64,000 nt of DNA from Bermanella sp040371755 (GCF_040371755.1 NZ_BAABWE010000011.1:62001-126000), one strand, 5' to 3'; shown: positions 7,721 to 17,400, counted from the first letter of the stretch. Notes: a model not told the origin generated them from the sequence alone. Numbers and translations: made by a program.

Positions 7721-9174
7721 GATGCTTGGCTCTCTGGACTAACATAGTAGTTACTATTATCCGATAACTGCTTAAACCAATGTTTTGTTAACTCAACTGC
7801 CTGTTTATGATTCACCACGGGCTCCATATAGCCACATTGAATAATTTGCTCTGTACTTGGCTGGTGAATTGAGCTTGCATCTAATGCATTAAGCTCGGTT
7901 ACATATCGACGTATAAAATCCCCATCAGGATCAAATCGCTGAGATTGCCGAGTTGGATTGAAAATTCTAAAATATGGTACAGCGTCAACTCCTGTAGAGG
8001 CTGACCATTGCCACCCGCCATTATTTGACGCTAAATCCCCATCAATTAAGTGCTGCATGAAAAACTGTTCACCTAAACGCCAATCAATAAATAAATGCTT
8101 TGTTAGAAACATGGCACTGATCATACGTAGACGATTATGCATCCAGCCAGTTTGTACCAGTTGTCGCATAGCCGCATCCACTATGGGGTAACCGGTTTTT
8201 CCTTCACACCATGCTTTAAACAAAGGGCCGCTCTGTTTCCATGGTAGTTGGTCTGTATTGACTTTAAATGGCTTATATCGACACACTTCAGGATACGACA
8301 CCATTAAATGGCGATAAAAATCTCGCCAGATAAGTTCCACTATCCATGTTTGAGTACCATCATCTTTTACAAGTGATGTCATGGATAACGCCGCTTGGTA
8401 GCATTGCCTAACACTAATAATTCCAATAGCTAAATATGCAGACAATTTTGATGTACCTTTTACATTTGGTATATCTCTTTTAACATGGTATTGATCTATA
8501 TCTTTTTCAACAAATACTGCCAATACATCATGTACATATTGCTCACCTACAGGCCACTTCACTTGCCAAATATTTGATTTTTTATTTTGAGAGTTTATTG
8601 CTCTTAGTGCATCTACTGCACATGTAATATTACTCGCTAAAGATAGAGGCTCTTGTTTATTGGGTTTACGATACAACGGCCTCATTTGATGACTCAATTG
8701 AGCAAGGTATGCTTTTTTGAATGCTGTAAAAACTTTGTAATAGCCTCCTTGCTTATTGTGGATAGTGCCGGGGGTTATTAAACACTGATCATGAAATCCG
8801 TTAATATGTATATTTTTATTAATGCAATGAGTACTGACTAATTCAGTTAATTGATTTTCATTCCACTCGTATTCATGATTAAACATGACTTCTGTAATAT
8901 TATACTCATCGAATATGGCATCTAATTGCGAAATCACACCAGAAAAATCATGAGAATTGACAACCAATAAAGGCACGTTGATTTCGTTCAAGTCATCTTT
9001 TAAAGCGACCAATTGACGAAGGATAAGATTTTGCTTTATTGGTGCTACATCGTGTTTGCGCCACTGATCTTGTGCTAAACAATACACAGCAATTGTTGGC
9101 CCAGAACTGATCGCATTAAATAGTGCGGGATTATCATGCACCCTAAGGTCATTACGAAACCACATTAAATTCAT
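7717..9174 (-). CDS. phrB: Deoxyribodipyrimidine photolyase (class I CPD)
   Basis: 485 residues from the chosen ATG at 9174, four bases after the stop of the upstream FAD gene; the frame is open to 9225 but that extension is not conserved. Light-dependent repair of cyclobutane pyrimidine dimers. The N-terminal Rossmann antenna domain opens with LMWFRNDLRVHDNPAL; the C-terminal FAD-binding half has WRDFYRHLM, GYPIVDAAMRQL, TGWMHNRLRM and a final block around NNGGWQWSASTGVD. Photolyases are regular members of RpoE-ChrR regulons. It is coupled to genes on both sides in the leftward operon. Confidence 0.92.
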   Translation of the reverse strand: MNLMWFRNDLRVHDNPALFNAISSGPTIAVYCLAQDQWRKHDVAPIKQNLILRQLVALKDDLNEINVPLLVVNSHDFSGVISQLDAIFDEYNITEVMFNHEYEWNENQLTELVSTHCINKNIHINGFHDQCLITPGTIHNKQGGYYKVFTAFKKAYLAQLSHQMRPLYRKPNKQEPLSLASNITCAVDALRAINSQNKKSNIWQVKWPVGEQYVHDVLAVFVEKDIDQYHVKRDIPNVKGTSKLSAYLAIGIISVRQCYQAALSMTSLVKDDGTQTWIVELIWRDFYRHLMVSYPEVCRYKPFKVNTDQLPWKQSGPLFKAWCEGKTGYPIVDAAMRQLVQTGWMHNRLRMISAMFLTKHLFIDWRLGEQFFMQHLIDGDLASNNGGWQWSASTGVDAVPYFRIFNPTRQSQRFDPDGDFIRRYVTELNALDASSIHQPSTEQIIQCGYMEPVVNHKQAVELTKHWFKQLSDNSNYYVSPESQAS

Positions 9175-9178
9175 AACT

Positions 9179-10174
9179 TCACCCAGCTCTTTGCAATTGA
9201 TCAATAGGTTGAAGCATGTAATCACTTAATGCTTTTGCGCTTAAGTACGCGGCTTCTACACCTCCTACTTTTAAATCACTTAATAGGTAATCACCACATA
9301 CAAATAGACCGTCATCACTTTTATAAAATCCTTTATCCACATGACCATTACTTCCCTGTGAATACAACCAGCGGTGAACATAACTCGCCTGATAAGAAAT
9401 GTTTTCCCCTAAAATTATTTCAAGGTCTTTTATTAACATTGTTTCTATTTGTTGCTTATCTATATCGAACTTATTTTTTGACCATTGTTGACAAGCCTGT
9501 ATACAGTAAACGTGCGACTCATTTTGACGCTCAGGTTTACTATTTTCGTAACTAATACGAGCAATACTTTCACCATGGAATTGCTTTGAATAGCTTATTC
9601 CTAAAGGTTCTTTTGTGGTTATCATCATCACCCATTGCCCATCTATATTTATGGTCTGTAACGAACTCGACAGTTCATTATTATCAGGTATGAGCGCATA
9701 AGTTTGTGCTGCAGGACAAGCCAAAACCACTTGCTTTGCAATGGCTAATTGCTCACTACCTTGTTCTGTTTCTTTGTATATATTCCAGTGATTGTGTTGC
9801 TTTTCGATGCGATCAATACGAGTACCAAATTGAGCGCCGACCTTGTCTGCTAACAACCGCGTTAGACTTGAACTTCTTGGTGTACCCACATAATGAATAC
9901 AGCCCTCTTCCTCAAACCAAGGGGCAATAACACCTAATTTATGCCAATCATTTAATGCTTGTCTAAATTGTGCAGTATGAGCAGTAATACTCTGTGCGCC
10001 CAAGTCGAAGCTTATAGTTTTTGCATCATATGATAAGCGTTTTGAAGACAAGCGGCCGCCGCTACCTTTTGCTTTTTCCACACATAAAACGCTCAAACCT
10101 TGACGTTTCATTTCATCCGCAAAAACCAGTCCTGCTAGCCCTGCACCTACTACTGCTATATCTATATTAATCAT
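9179..10174 (-). CDS. NAD(P)/FAD-dependent oxidoreductase (renalase-like)
   Basis: 331 residues, first gene of the leftward operon. The FAD-binding motif is at residues 6-16 (IAVVGAGLAGL), followed by CVEKAKGSGGRLSSKR, characteristic of the renalase-like group of small FAD proteins. The C-terminus VCGDYLLSDLKVGGVEAAYLSA contacts flavin in relatives. Homologues are common next to photolyase genes in stress clusters; their reaction is not well known. The ECF-type promoter at 10201-10230 lies about 27-56 bases upstream of its start, and the sigma factor gene is divergent. Confidence 0.8.
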   Translation of the reverse strand: MINIDIAVVGAGLAGLVFADEMKRQGLSVLCVEKAKGSGGRLSSKRLSYDAKTISFDLGAQSITAHTAQFRQALNDWHKLGVIAPWFEEEGCIHYVGTPRSSSLTRLLADKVGAQFGTRIDRIEKQHNHWNIYKETEQGSEQLAIAKQVVLACPAAQTYALIPDNNELSSSLQTINIDGQWVMMITTKEPLGISYSKQFHGESIARISYENSKPERQNESHVYCIQACQQWSKNKFDIDKQQIETMLIKDLEIILGENISYQASYVHRWLYSQGSNGHVDKGFYKSDDGLFVCGDYLLSDLKVGGVEAAYLSAKALSDYMLQPIDQLQRAG

Positions 10175-10200
10175 AGTAAAACCTACCTATTTAATAAGGT

Positions 10201-10230
10201 TATTTACGCACCATTGAATTTGTTAGATCA
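10201..10230 (-). promoter_or_regulatory. ECF (RpoE/ChrR-type) promoter of the FAD-photolyase-lipid operon
   Basis: On the minus strand TGATCT (10230-10225) is followed after exactly 18 bases by TAAATA (10206-10201), preceded by GCG. This is the same architecture as the site at 2756-2785. The expected transcript start would leave a leader of about 20 bases before the ATG at 10174. The site lies in the divergent region next to the sigma factor gene. Confidence 0.75.
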
Positions 10231-10343
10231 CTTGGCAGTAAGTTTTCGATAATTAATGGTTAAGGCTTTACCATTTTGCTTCATTCCTTTACCTTAACCC
10301 CTAGATAAATGGTTACATTTCATGATGTTAAGGGATCACTCAC

Positions 10344-10940
10344 TTGAGTCTTAAAAATGCAAACAATCTGCGTCCCTTAGATCAACTCATTCTTCGTATT
10401 GCTAGCGATCAAGATCAGCAGGCTTTTATTCAACTATTTGAAGAGGTTGGATCGAAATTAAAGGCCTACGCTATGCGCTGTGGCGCCTTAGACGGCGAAG
10501 CAGAAGACATCGTACAAGAATGTATGCTTACAGTTTGGCGTAAAGCTCATCAATTCAATCCTAAAACCGCCTCTGCTAACACTTGGCTTTACACCATCGT
10601 GCGCAACAAACGCATTGATATGGCCCGTAAAACCAAGGCTGATATGGTGGTCTCTGATGATTTATGGCCAGAGCCGGAAGGAGAAGAGCTCGAACTTGGC
10701 ATTGAGCGTGATCTAAACGGGAGAATAGCCCGTACCTTATTATATGGCCTGCCAGACGAGCAGCGTCAAATCGTTTACAAAGTGTATTTTGAGGGTAAAT
10801 CTCATAGCGAAATCGCCAATGAACTGGATCTACCTTTGGGCACAATTAAATCAAGGTTACGCCTAGCCATGAAAAAGCTAGATACCTTGGCACAAGAGCA
10901 AATGACATGGCTAATTATCATCCTTCTGATGAACTACTGA
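10344..10940 (+). CDS. rpoE: ECF RNA polymerase sigma factor, RpoE/ChrR (ECF11-like) group
   Basis: 198 residues. Region 2 runs roughly over residues 20-90 (FIQLFEEVGSKLKAYAMR, EDIVQECMLTVWRKA, TWLYTIVRNKRIDMAR) and region 4 over 130-185 (LPDEQRQIVYKVYF, SHSEIANELDLPLGTIKSRL). The start is TTG at 10344 with AAGGGA eight bases upstream; no ATG occurs in frame before the conserved region. The gene runs 34 bases into the following anti-sigma gene. The partner has the exact metal ligands of ChrR, so this sigma probably answers singlet oxygen or organic peroxide. I see no TGATC-type promoter in front of the sigma gene itself. Confidence 0.88.
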   Translation: MSLKNANNLRPLDQLILRIASDQDQQAFIQLFEEVGSKLKAYAMRCGALDGEAEDIVQECMLTVWRKAHQFNPKTASANTWLYTIVRNKRIDMARKTKADMVVSDDLWPEPEGEELELGIERDLNGRIARTLLYGLPDEQRQIVYKVYFEGKSHSEIANELDLPLGTIKSRLRLAMKKLDTLAQEQMTWLIIILLMNY

Positions 10941-11542
10941 TGGAGTTCACAGCGGGTCAGAAGCATGACCCGTTAGGCATCATGGTGGCTTGCCACTTAG
11001 AGTCTTGCCGTGAATGTCAGCAACGCATCCAGATGTTTGAACAACTGGGCGGTGAACTGTTGCAAGAAACAGACCCTCAACCAGTGAGCAAAGACCTCTT
11101 AGAAACGCTGCTTTCTCGATTAAACGAACCCGCTAAAGCTGAAGCCAAATATAATGGCGACCCAAGAATACCTCGCCCATTACAGCGTTTTGTCACAAGC
11201 TTTTATGATGGCTTGCCATGGAAGGGGTTCACGAAAAATATTAAAGAGTTCACCTTACCGTTTAGTAACAAGCAATATGTAGCTAAGTTCTACAAAATTG
11301 CCGCGGGTAAACAACTGCCTGTTCATACTCATAGGGGTAATGAGTATACCCTTGTGATGTCGGGTAAATTCTCGGATGACGCAGGGGATTATCAACAAGG
11401 TGACTTCATATTGGCAGACACCAATACACACCATCAACCAAGAGCTGGCATGGAAGAAGACTGCATTTGCTTTGCAGTAATGGACGCTCCTTTGAAGTTT
11501 ACCGGTTTATTTGGGCGCTTATTAAATCCCTTTATGCGCTAA
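10907..11542 (+). CDS. chrR: ChrR-type anti-sigma factor (zinc anti-sigma domain plus cupin)
   Basis: 211 residues. The N-terminal anti-sigma domain has His5, His30, Cys34 and Cys37 (CHLESCREC), the zinc ligands of ChrR-family ZAS domains. The C-terminal cupin (about residues 110-200) keeps His140, His142, Glu146 and His175 or His176 (HTHRGNEYT, then NTHH), matching the second metal site needed for response in Rhodobacter ChrR. The protein would hold the upstream sigma factor inactive until singlet oxygen or a related signal releases it. Its ATG lies 34 bases inside the sigma gene, so the two are translationally coupled. Confidence 0.88.
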   Translation: MANYHPSDELLMEFTAGQKHDPLGIMVACHLESCRECQQRIQMFEQLGGELLQETDPQPVSKDLLETLLSRLNEPAKAEAKYNGDPRIPRPLQRFVTSFYDGLPWKGFTKNIKEFTLPFSNKQYVAKFYKIAAGKQLPVHTHRGNEYTLVMSGKFSDDAGDYQQGDFILADTNTHHQPRAGMEEDCICFAVMDAPLKFTGLFGRLLNPFMR

Positions 11543-11608
11543 ACCAATACCGTTGCTATGGGGTTACGATTTTGCTTGGCACAATCTGCCCCGTGCTACT
11601 TCTTAATT

Positions 11609-12151
11609 CTAAAGCCCATCAAACTGGCAAATGCTATACACATCAAACCCAGCTTTACGTAATTTTTTACTGCCGTTTAAATCTGGCAAATCAATAATTG
11701 CCGCCACTTCCACCACATTCGCACCCAGTTTTTTCACTAACTGGCATGCCGCTAACATGGTGCCTCCTGTGGCGATTAAATCATCCATTACCAGTACGTT
11801 ATCCCCAACTTTAAAAGCATCTGTATGTAATTCGATTTCAGCACTGCCATATTCTAAATCATAGCTTTGGCATATTGTATCAAAGGGCAATTTACCCTTT
11901 TTACGCACAGGAACAAGTGATACACCTAACTCATAAGCTAAAGGCGCCCCCACTATAAAACCACGGGCATCAATAGCGGCTACAGCATCCAACTTTACTC
12001 CTTGATATCGATGTACAAAGCTATCTATGAGTTTGCGAAATATCTGCTTATTTTGCAGTAACGGCATAATGTCACGGAACATAACCCCAGATTCGGGCCA
12101 ATTTTCCACAGTACGCACCGCATTTTTTATTTCATCCTGATAAACAGACAT
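11609..12151 (-). CDS. apt: Adenine phosphoribosyltransferase
   Basis: 180 residues, normal for Apt. Converts adenine and PRPP to AMP in purine salvage. The PRPP-binding loop VLVMDDLIATGGT and the upstream AAIDARGFIVGAPLAYELG and PVRKKGKLPF segments are all typical. GGAAG lies just upstream of the ATG. The gene converges with chrR across 66 bases and is not linked in function to it. Confidence 0.95.
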   Translation of the reverse strand: MSVYQDEIKNAVRTVENWPESGVMFRDIMPLLQNKQIFRKLIDSFVHRYQGVKLDAVAAIDARGFIVGAPLAYELGVSLVPVRKKGKLPFDTICQSYDLEYGSAEIELHTDAFKVGDNVLVMDDLIATGGTMLAACQLVKKLGANVVEVAAIIDLPDLNGSKKLRKAGFDVYSICQFDGL

Positions 12152-12277
12152 TTTCTTCCAAAGTATTTTAATGATTTATAATAGGTACAAAAAAACAGGT
12201 TTGGAAAAATCACTACACAAACCTAATGACATATTATCACTGGCTTCTCTCAATTCCCATGTGGTGGTCAGTTCATA

Positions 12278-12598
12278 TTACCAATACATCACAACAGCAA
12301 TGGGCACCGAAATATTCATAGGTAACAATATATCGCGTATTTCTGCATGACCAGAATTTAAGGCTAAAACAAAATAGCGAGAAATAGCTGCTTCATATAA
12401 CTTGGCTCCAGTGAAACCCCTAAAACCTAACTATATGATTAATAAGCAATTATTTTCCAAAACCTAATATTCACCCATGTTTGAAAAACGCTTCAGGTTC
12501 AATCAATTTGGCAGCAATAACAACACTGAAATCATGACTAGTGCCACTAGTTGCATCTAAAGTGTCGTAACTAATACGACATAATTTTACCCACAATA
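12278..12598 (-). pseudogene. Possible decayed gene fragment upstream of apt
   Basis: The 669-base stretch 12152-12820 has no intact gene. On the minus strand two adjacent open stretches look protein-like: about 42 codons ending at the TGA at 12471-12473 (containing FSVVIAAKLIEPEAFFKHG) and, in another frame, about 50 codons ending at the TAA at 12278-12280 (containing GAKLYEAAISRYFVLALN and EIRDILLPMNISVPIAVV). Neither has a credible start. They may be two parts of one frameshifted gene; I do not recognise the family. Chance open frames of this length are possible. Confidence 0.3.
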
Positions 12599-12675
12599 GT
12601 GATAGGGTTTATTTACTAAAATAGCCCTCATATTTGTCGTACTATCACACCCCTTACTTTATGTTTTACCCATGG

Positions 12676-12681
12676 TATTAT
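12676..12681 (+). promoter_or_regulatory. Putative -10 box of the mscS transcript
   Basis: TATTAT sits about seven bases before the expected start of the structured leader at 12697-12790. The -35 region near 12655 is weak (TTACTT, 15 bases away), so this promoter is tentative. Confidence 0.4.
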
Positions 12682-12696
12682 GCGCGCCACCGATGC

Positions 12697-12790
12697 AGCG
12701 GCAAAAGTGCTAAGAGTGAAAAATAATGGATTCAGCACCTGAATATGGGTACTGATCGTAACATTCTTAGCAACCGTTATTGTTGTCGCT
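12697..12790 (+). ncRNA. Structured 5' leader (candidate regulatory RNA) of mscS
   Basis: Three nested or enclosed pairings span 94 bases just before mscS: AGCGGCAA (12697-12704) with TTGTCGCT (12783-12790), eight pairs with one G-U; TGCTAAGA (12708-12715) with TCTTAGCA (12765-12772), eight perfect pairs; and inside these a hairpin ATTCAG (12730-12735) / CTGAAT (12739-12744) with a three-base loop. The outer helix closes 30 bases before the mscS ATG. It does not match a riboswitch class I know. A short frame (ATG at 12727, nine codons) inside the leader could be a leader peptide but lacks a good ribosome site. Confidence 0.5.
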
Positions 12791-12820
12791 TAAATAATTT
12801 TAAATCTACTAAGGAATCAA

Positions 12821-13651
12821 ATGGATTTTTTAACCGCGTTTTTCGCCGACAATCAGTTATTGATTCAAGAATACGCCACCCGTTTTATGGTTGCGTTATT
12901 TATACTTTGGCTAGGTTTTAAATTAAGTCGCCTTGTCACTCATGTTATTGGAAAGTCATTCGAGAAGCGTTCGATTGATCCGGCCATCACTGGCTTTGTA
13001 AAAAGTTTAATTCGTGTACTCATCCTTATCGCGACTTTTATTGCTTCCTTGAGTCATCTGGGGATTCAAACCACTACCTTTGTAACCATAATCGGTGCTG
13101 CGGGTTTGGCTATTGCTTTGGCTTTACAGGGCTCGTTATCAAACTTCGCTTCCGGTATTTTAATTGCGGCATTTCGCCCTTTCAAAGCCAATGATTATAT
13201 TGAAGCCGGTGGCGTTGCTGGTGTCGTTAAAGAAATTCAGATATTTTCCACCATTATGATCACCCCTGATAATAAACGAGTAATATTACCTAATGCGCAA
13301 ATCACTGGTGGTTCCATTACCAATTATTCATCTAATGACACTCGTCGAATTGATTTAACAATTGGTGTTTCTTACGATGCCGATTTAAAACAAGCTGAAG
13401 CACTATTTAAATCCATATTAGATTCACACCCAATGGTACTAAAAGAGCCTGGACATACTGTTGGCGTACTAGAGCTTGGTGACTCGTCTGTTAACTTTGT
13501 TGTGCGTCCTTGGGTTAAGACAGAAGATTTTTGGACCGCAAAATTTGATCTAACAAAAATCATAAAAATGTCACTTGATGAGGCAGGAATTGGTATTCCT
13601 TATCCTCAAATGGACGTACATTTTCATCAAAATTCAACTACAAATAAATAA
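12821..13651 (+). CDS. mscS: Small-conductance mechanosensitive channel, MscS family
   Basis: 276 residues, close to the 286 of E. coli MscS. Inner-membrane channel that opens under hypo-osmotic stress. It has two N-terminal membrane helices and the glycine/alanine-rich pore helix TM3 (GAAGLAIALALQGSLSNFA), then the beta domain (PFKANDYIEAGGVAGVVKEI, PNAQITGGSITNYS) and the alpha/beta C-terminal domain. AAGGAA precedes the ATG. The gene is 13 bases from the following DUF481 gene, so both are probably on one transcript that begins with the structured leader. Confidence 0.92.
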   Translation: MDFLTAFFADNQLLIQEYATRFMVALFILWLGFKLSRLVTHVIGKSFEKRSIDPAITGFVKSLIRVLILIATFIASLSHLGIQTTTFVTIIGAAGLAIALALQGSLSNFASGILIAAFRPFKANDYIEAGGVAGVVKEIQIFSTIMITPDNKRVILPNAQITGGSITNYSSNDTRRIDLTIGVSYDADLKQAEALFKSILDSHPMVLKEPGHTVGVLELGDSSVNFVVRPWVKTEDFWTAKFDLTKIIKMSLDEAGIGIPYPQMDVHFHQNSTTNK

Positions 13652-13664
13652 TTAAGGGATAATA

Positions 13665-14405
13665 ATGTCTGTTACTAAAATCCTAACCGCGGCCTCACTT
13701 TTGGCTGCATCACAACTAACTTTAGCGGCTGAGCCTATTACTGGTGAAGCAGAGTTAGGTTTTGTTTCAACCACAGGTAATACCGAAACGACTTCAGTAA
13801 AGGCCAAAGTGTCTGTTACTCAAGATTTAGATAATTGGAAAAATACCTATTTATTAGATACTCTATTTAAAGAAGAGGAAGTAGTAATAAATGGCAACAA
13901 ACAAAACCAAACCAGTGCTGAGCGTTATTTTGCTTCTGCACAGGGTGATTACAAACTGAATGAAGATCATTCTGCGTTGTTTGTATATGGCTCGTATGAA
14001 GATGATCGCTTTTCAGGCTATGAATATCAAAGCTCTATCGCAGCTGGTTACGCTGATCAAATGTTTAGTGATGAAACATCATTTTTAAATTATAACGTTG
14101 GTCCGGGTTATTTTTTCAGCGAGCAAAATGATGGTGAAACAACTGATGGTGCAATATTGCGTTTAGCTCTAGATTATCAACTAAGCCTAAGTGAAACTGC
14201 AAAATTTAAGCAAGCTTTAAGCTCAGAAATTGCGTTTGAAAGTGAAGACAATACTAAAACACGATCTGAAACATCCATTTCTGCAAGCCTGATGGGTAAC
14301 TTAAGTATTAAAGCTTCTTATAATATTATCCATAATACAGAAGTCCCTGCTGGTAATGATGATGTTGATACCACAACTAGTGTATCAGTCTTGTATATTT
14401 TTTAA
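13665..14405 (+). CDS. DUF481 family outer-membrane beta-barrel protein
   Basis: 246 residues with a cleavable signal peptide (LTAASLLAASQLTLAA, cleavage near residue 22). The mature part is a run of alternating strands starting with GEAELGFVSTTGNTETTS and ends in the aromatic C-terminal signature VSVLYIF of outer-membrane barrels. This pattern (salt-induced outer-membrane protein YdiY type) is DUF481. It lies 13 bases after mscS, which suggests joint expression under osmotic stress. A strong terminator follows. Confidence 0.85.
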   Translation: MSVTKILTAASLLAASQLTLAAEPITGEAELGFVSTTGNTETTSVKAKVSVTQDLDNWKNTYLLDTLFKEEEVVINGNKQNQTSAERYFASAQGDYKLNEDHSALFVYGSYEDDRFSGYEYQSSIAAGYADQMFSDETSFLNYNVGPGYFFSEQNDGETTDGAILRLALDYQLSLSETAKFKQALSSEIAFESEDNTKTRSETSISASLMGNLSIKASYNIIHNTEVPAGNDDVDTTTSVSVLYIF

Positions 14406-14424
14406 TTAAAAAATATACCCAATG

Positions 14425-14457
14425 AAAGCTCAGCTAGAAATAGCTGAGCTTTTTTTA
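14425..14457 (+). terminator. Rho-independent terminator after the DUF481 gene
   Basis: Ten-base perfect stem AGCTCAGCTA (14427-14436) and TAGCTGAGCT (14441-14450) with a GAAA tetraloop, followed by seven T. It begins 20 bases after the stop codon. Confidence 0.93.
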
Positions 14458-14475
14458 TTAATACAGATAATCATT

Positions 14476-17400
14476 TCATAGAGAGCGTTTAGATTTAAAG
14501 CGCTTAATCAAATAAAACAACACCGGCAATAACAACAAAGATAATATCAAGGTAGACACCATGCCCCCTATCATGGGTGCAGCAATGCGCTGCATCACTT
14601 CAGAGCCTGTACCTGAGGTAAACATAATCGGCATTAAACCCACAATGCTTGATAGTGATGTCATCAAGATAGGCCGTAATCGCGCACTGGCTCCTTGTTC
14701 TACCACTTGTTTTAAGCCTGTCATTGTTATCTTATTTTTATCTTGATCATTTGCCTGTTGGAAATCTTGCCATGCATGATTTAAATACAGCATCATCAGT
14801 ATGCCAATTTCTACAGATACTCCAGCCAAAGCAATAAAACCCACACCCACTGCCACACTGTATTGATAATCCAATAAATAAATTAAGCCTATACCGCCAA
14901 TTAATGAAAACGGCATGGTTAATAAAATCAGGGCCACATCTTGAATCCGCTTTAAGCTGAGATATAGTAATACTGCAATCACAAATAATGTAATTGGCAT
15001 GACAATGCTAAACTTCTCTTGGGCACGCAATAAATACTCATACTGCCCCGTCCAATTTAATGCATAGCCTGATGGTAAATCTAATTGCTCAGATACTGCT
15101 TGCTGCGCTTGTTTGACATAGCCCGAAAGATCTCGGCCTTGTATGTCAATATAGGTCCAACCATTTAAGCGCGCATTTTCGCTTTTGATCATGGCCGCCC
15201 CTTCATCAATACTGATGTCCGCCACTGCTGATAACGGAATGTAGTTTTGAGTTTCGGTGAGTATGGGCAGGGATTTTAATTTTTCTACATGATCACGATA
15301 ATGCTGCGCATAACGCACATTAATTGGATAACGCTCTAGGCCTTCTACGGTTTGTGTCACATTGACTCCACCGATAGCCGCTTGTGCGGTATTTTGCAGC
15401 GCCTCAATATTTAAACCATAACGGGCAGCCTTGCCGCGATCTATTTTAATATTAATGTAGCGCCCACCTACTACACGCTCACTATAAACCGACAGGGTGC
15501 CGGGTAACACACTCAGAATGCCTTCAAGTTTTTCGCCTAATTCTTCAATGATACCTAAGTCTGGCCCCGATACTTTTATCCCCACAGGGGTTTTAATACC
15601 TGTGGCTAACATATCAATACGGGTTTTAATGGGCATGACAAAGGCATTGGTTAACCCGGGGAAATCAATCAGTTGATTTAACTCTTTTTGCAAAGACTCA
15701 CTCGTAACACCTGCGCGCCATTGTGATTTGGGTTTAAACTGAATCACTGTCTCTATCATGGTTAAAGGTGCTGGGTCGGTGGCGGTTTCGGCACGACCAA
15801 CTTTACCAAATACGGTTTTTACTTCTGGAATGGTTTTAATGAGTTTATCGGTTTGCTGTAATATTTGCCTCGCCTTACCAATAGAGACTCCAGCATACGT
15901 AGTAGGCATATACATTAAATCCCCCTCATCAAGGGGCGGCATAAACTCACTGCCAGTGTTAGACAAGGGATACCAAGTACTGACCAGTAACACCACAGCC
16001 AGTGCAACCACCGTTTTTGGAAAACTTAAACAAGTGCGTAATACTGGCAAGTAAAGCTTTAGAAAAAATTGATGCAGCGGGTTATCCTTTTCATCACGAA
16101 TATGGCCACGAATAAAATACCCCATTAACACTGGCACTAACGTAATCGCCAATGCCGCAGCCATGGCCATAGCATAGGTTTTGGTCAGAGCTAAGGGCGT
16201 GAATAAACGACCCTCTTGTGCTTCTAACGTGAAGACGGGTAAAAAACTTAAAGTAATAATAAGTAGCGAGAAAAATAAAGCTGGGCCCACTTCTTTACTG
16301 GCCTTGGCAATAATTTGCCAACGGTTTTCTGTGGTTACTGTTTGTCGTGAAAAATGTTTGTGTACATTTTCAATCATTACAATGGCGCCATCCACCATGG
16401 CACCTATGGCAATAGCGATGCCTCCTAACGACATGATATTGGCGCTGACCCCTTGTAAATACATAATGATGTAAGCGCATAAGATGGCCATAGGTAAGCT
16501 GATGAGCACCACCAGTGACGAGCGAAAATGAAACAAGAACAACATGCAAATCAGAGAAACCACCACAAACTCTTCAAGTAATTTAGACATCAAATTGTCT
16601 ATGGCATTTTGTATGAGTTCAGAACGATCATAAGTCACCACCAACTCAACCCCTTGCGGTAAGCTGGCTTTTAGTTGATTTAATTTTTGTTTTACTTTTT
16701 CAATAGTGGCTTGTGCGTTTTCGCCGTATCGCATGACGACGATACCCCCCACCACTTCGCCTTCACCGTTCAACTCGGCGATGCCGCGGCGCATTTGTGG
16801 CCCAACACTGACGCGCGCAACATCGCCCAGTAATAACGACGTGCCTTTAGTATTCACCCCCAGAGGAATATTTTTTATGTCTTCAATGGACTCTAAATAA
16901 CCATGAATACGCACCATGTATTCGGCCTCTGCCATTTCTAATACTGAGGCACCCCGTTCTTGGTTGCCTTGACGGATGGCTGTATTCACATGATCCAAAG
17001 GAATACCATAAGCCCGTAGTTTTAGCGGATCAATTTCTACCTGATATTGACGTACCATCCCCCCTACAGTCGCCACCTCAGAAACACCGGGAACCGTTTG
17101 CAATTCAAATTTCAAAAACCAATCTTGAATAGACCGCAGTTCGCTTAAATCATGATTACCGGTTTTATCCACCAATGCATAATTAAACACCCAGCCTACC
17201 CCTGTGGCGTCCGGCCCCAGCTCAGGTTGCACCCCATCCGGTAAACGACTACTGACTTGCGACAAGTACTCTAACACCCGTGAGCGTGCCCAATACATAT
17301 CTGTGTCATCTTCAAAAATAATATACAAATAACTGTCACCAAAAAAACTAAATCCACGCACGGTAACTGCTTTGGGTACGCTTAGCATGGCAGTACTGAG

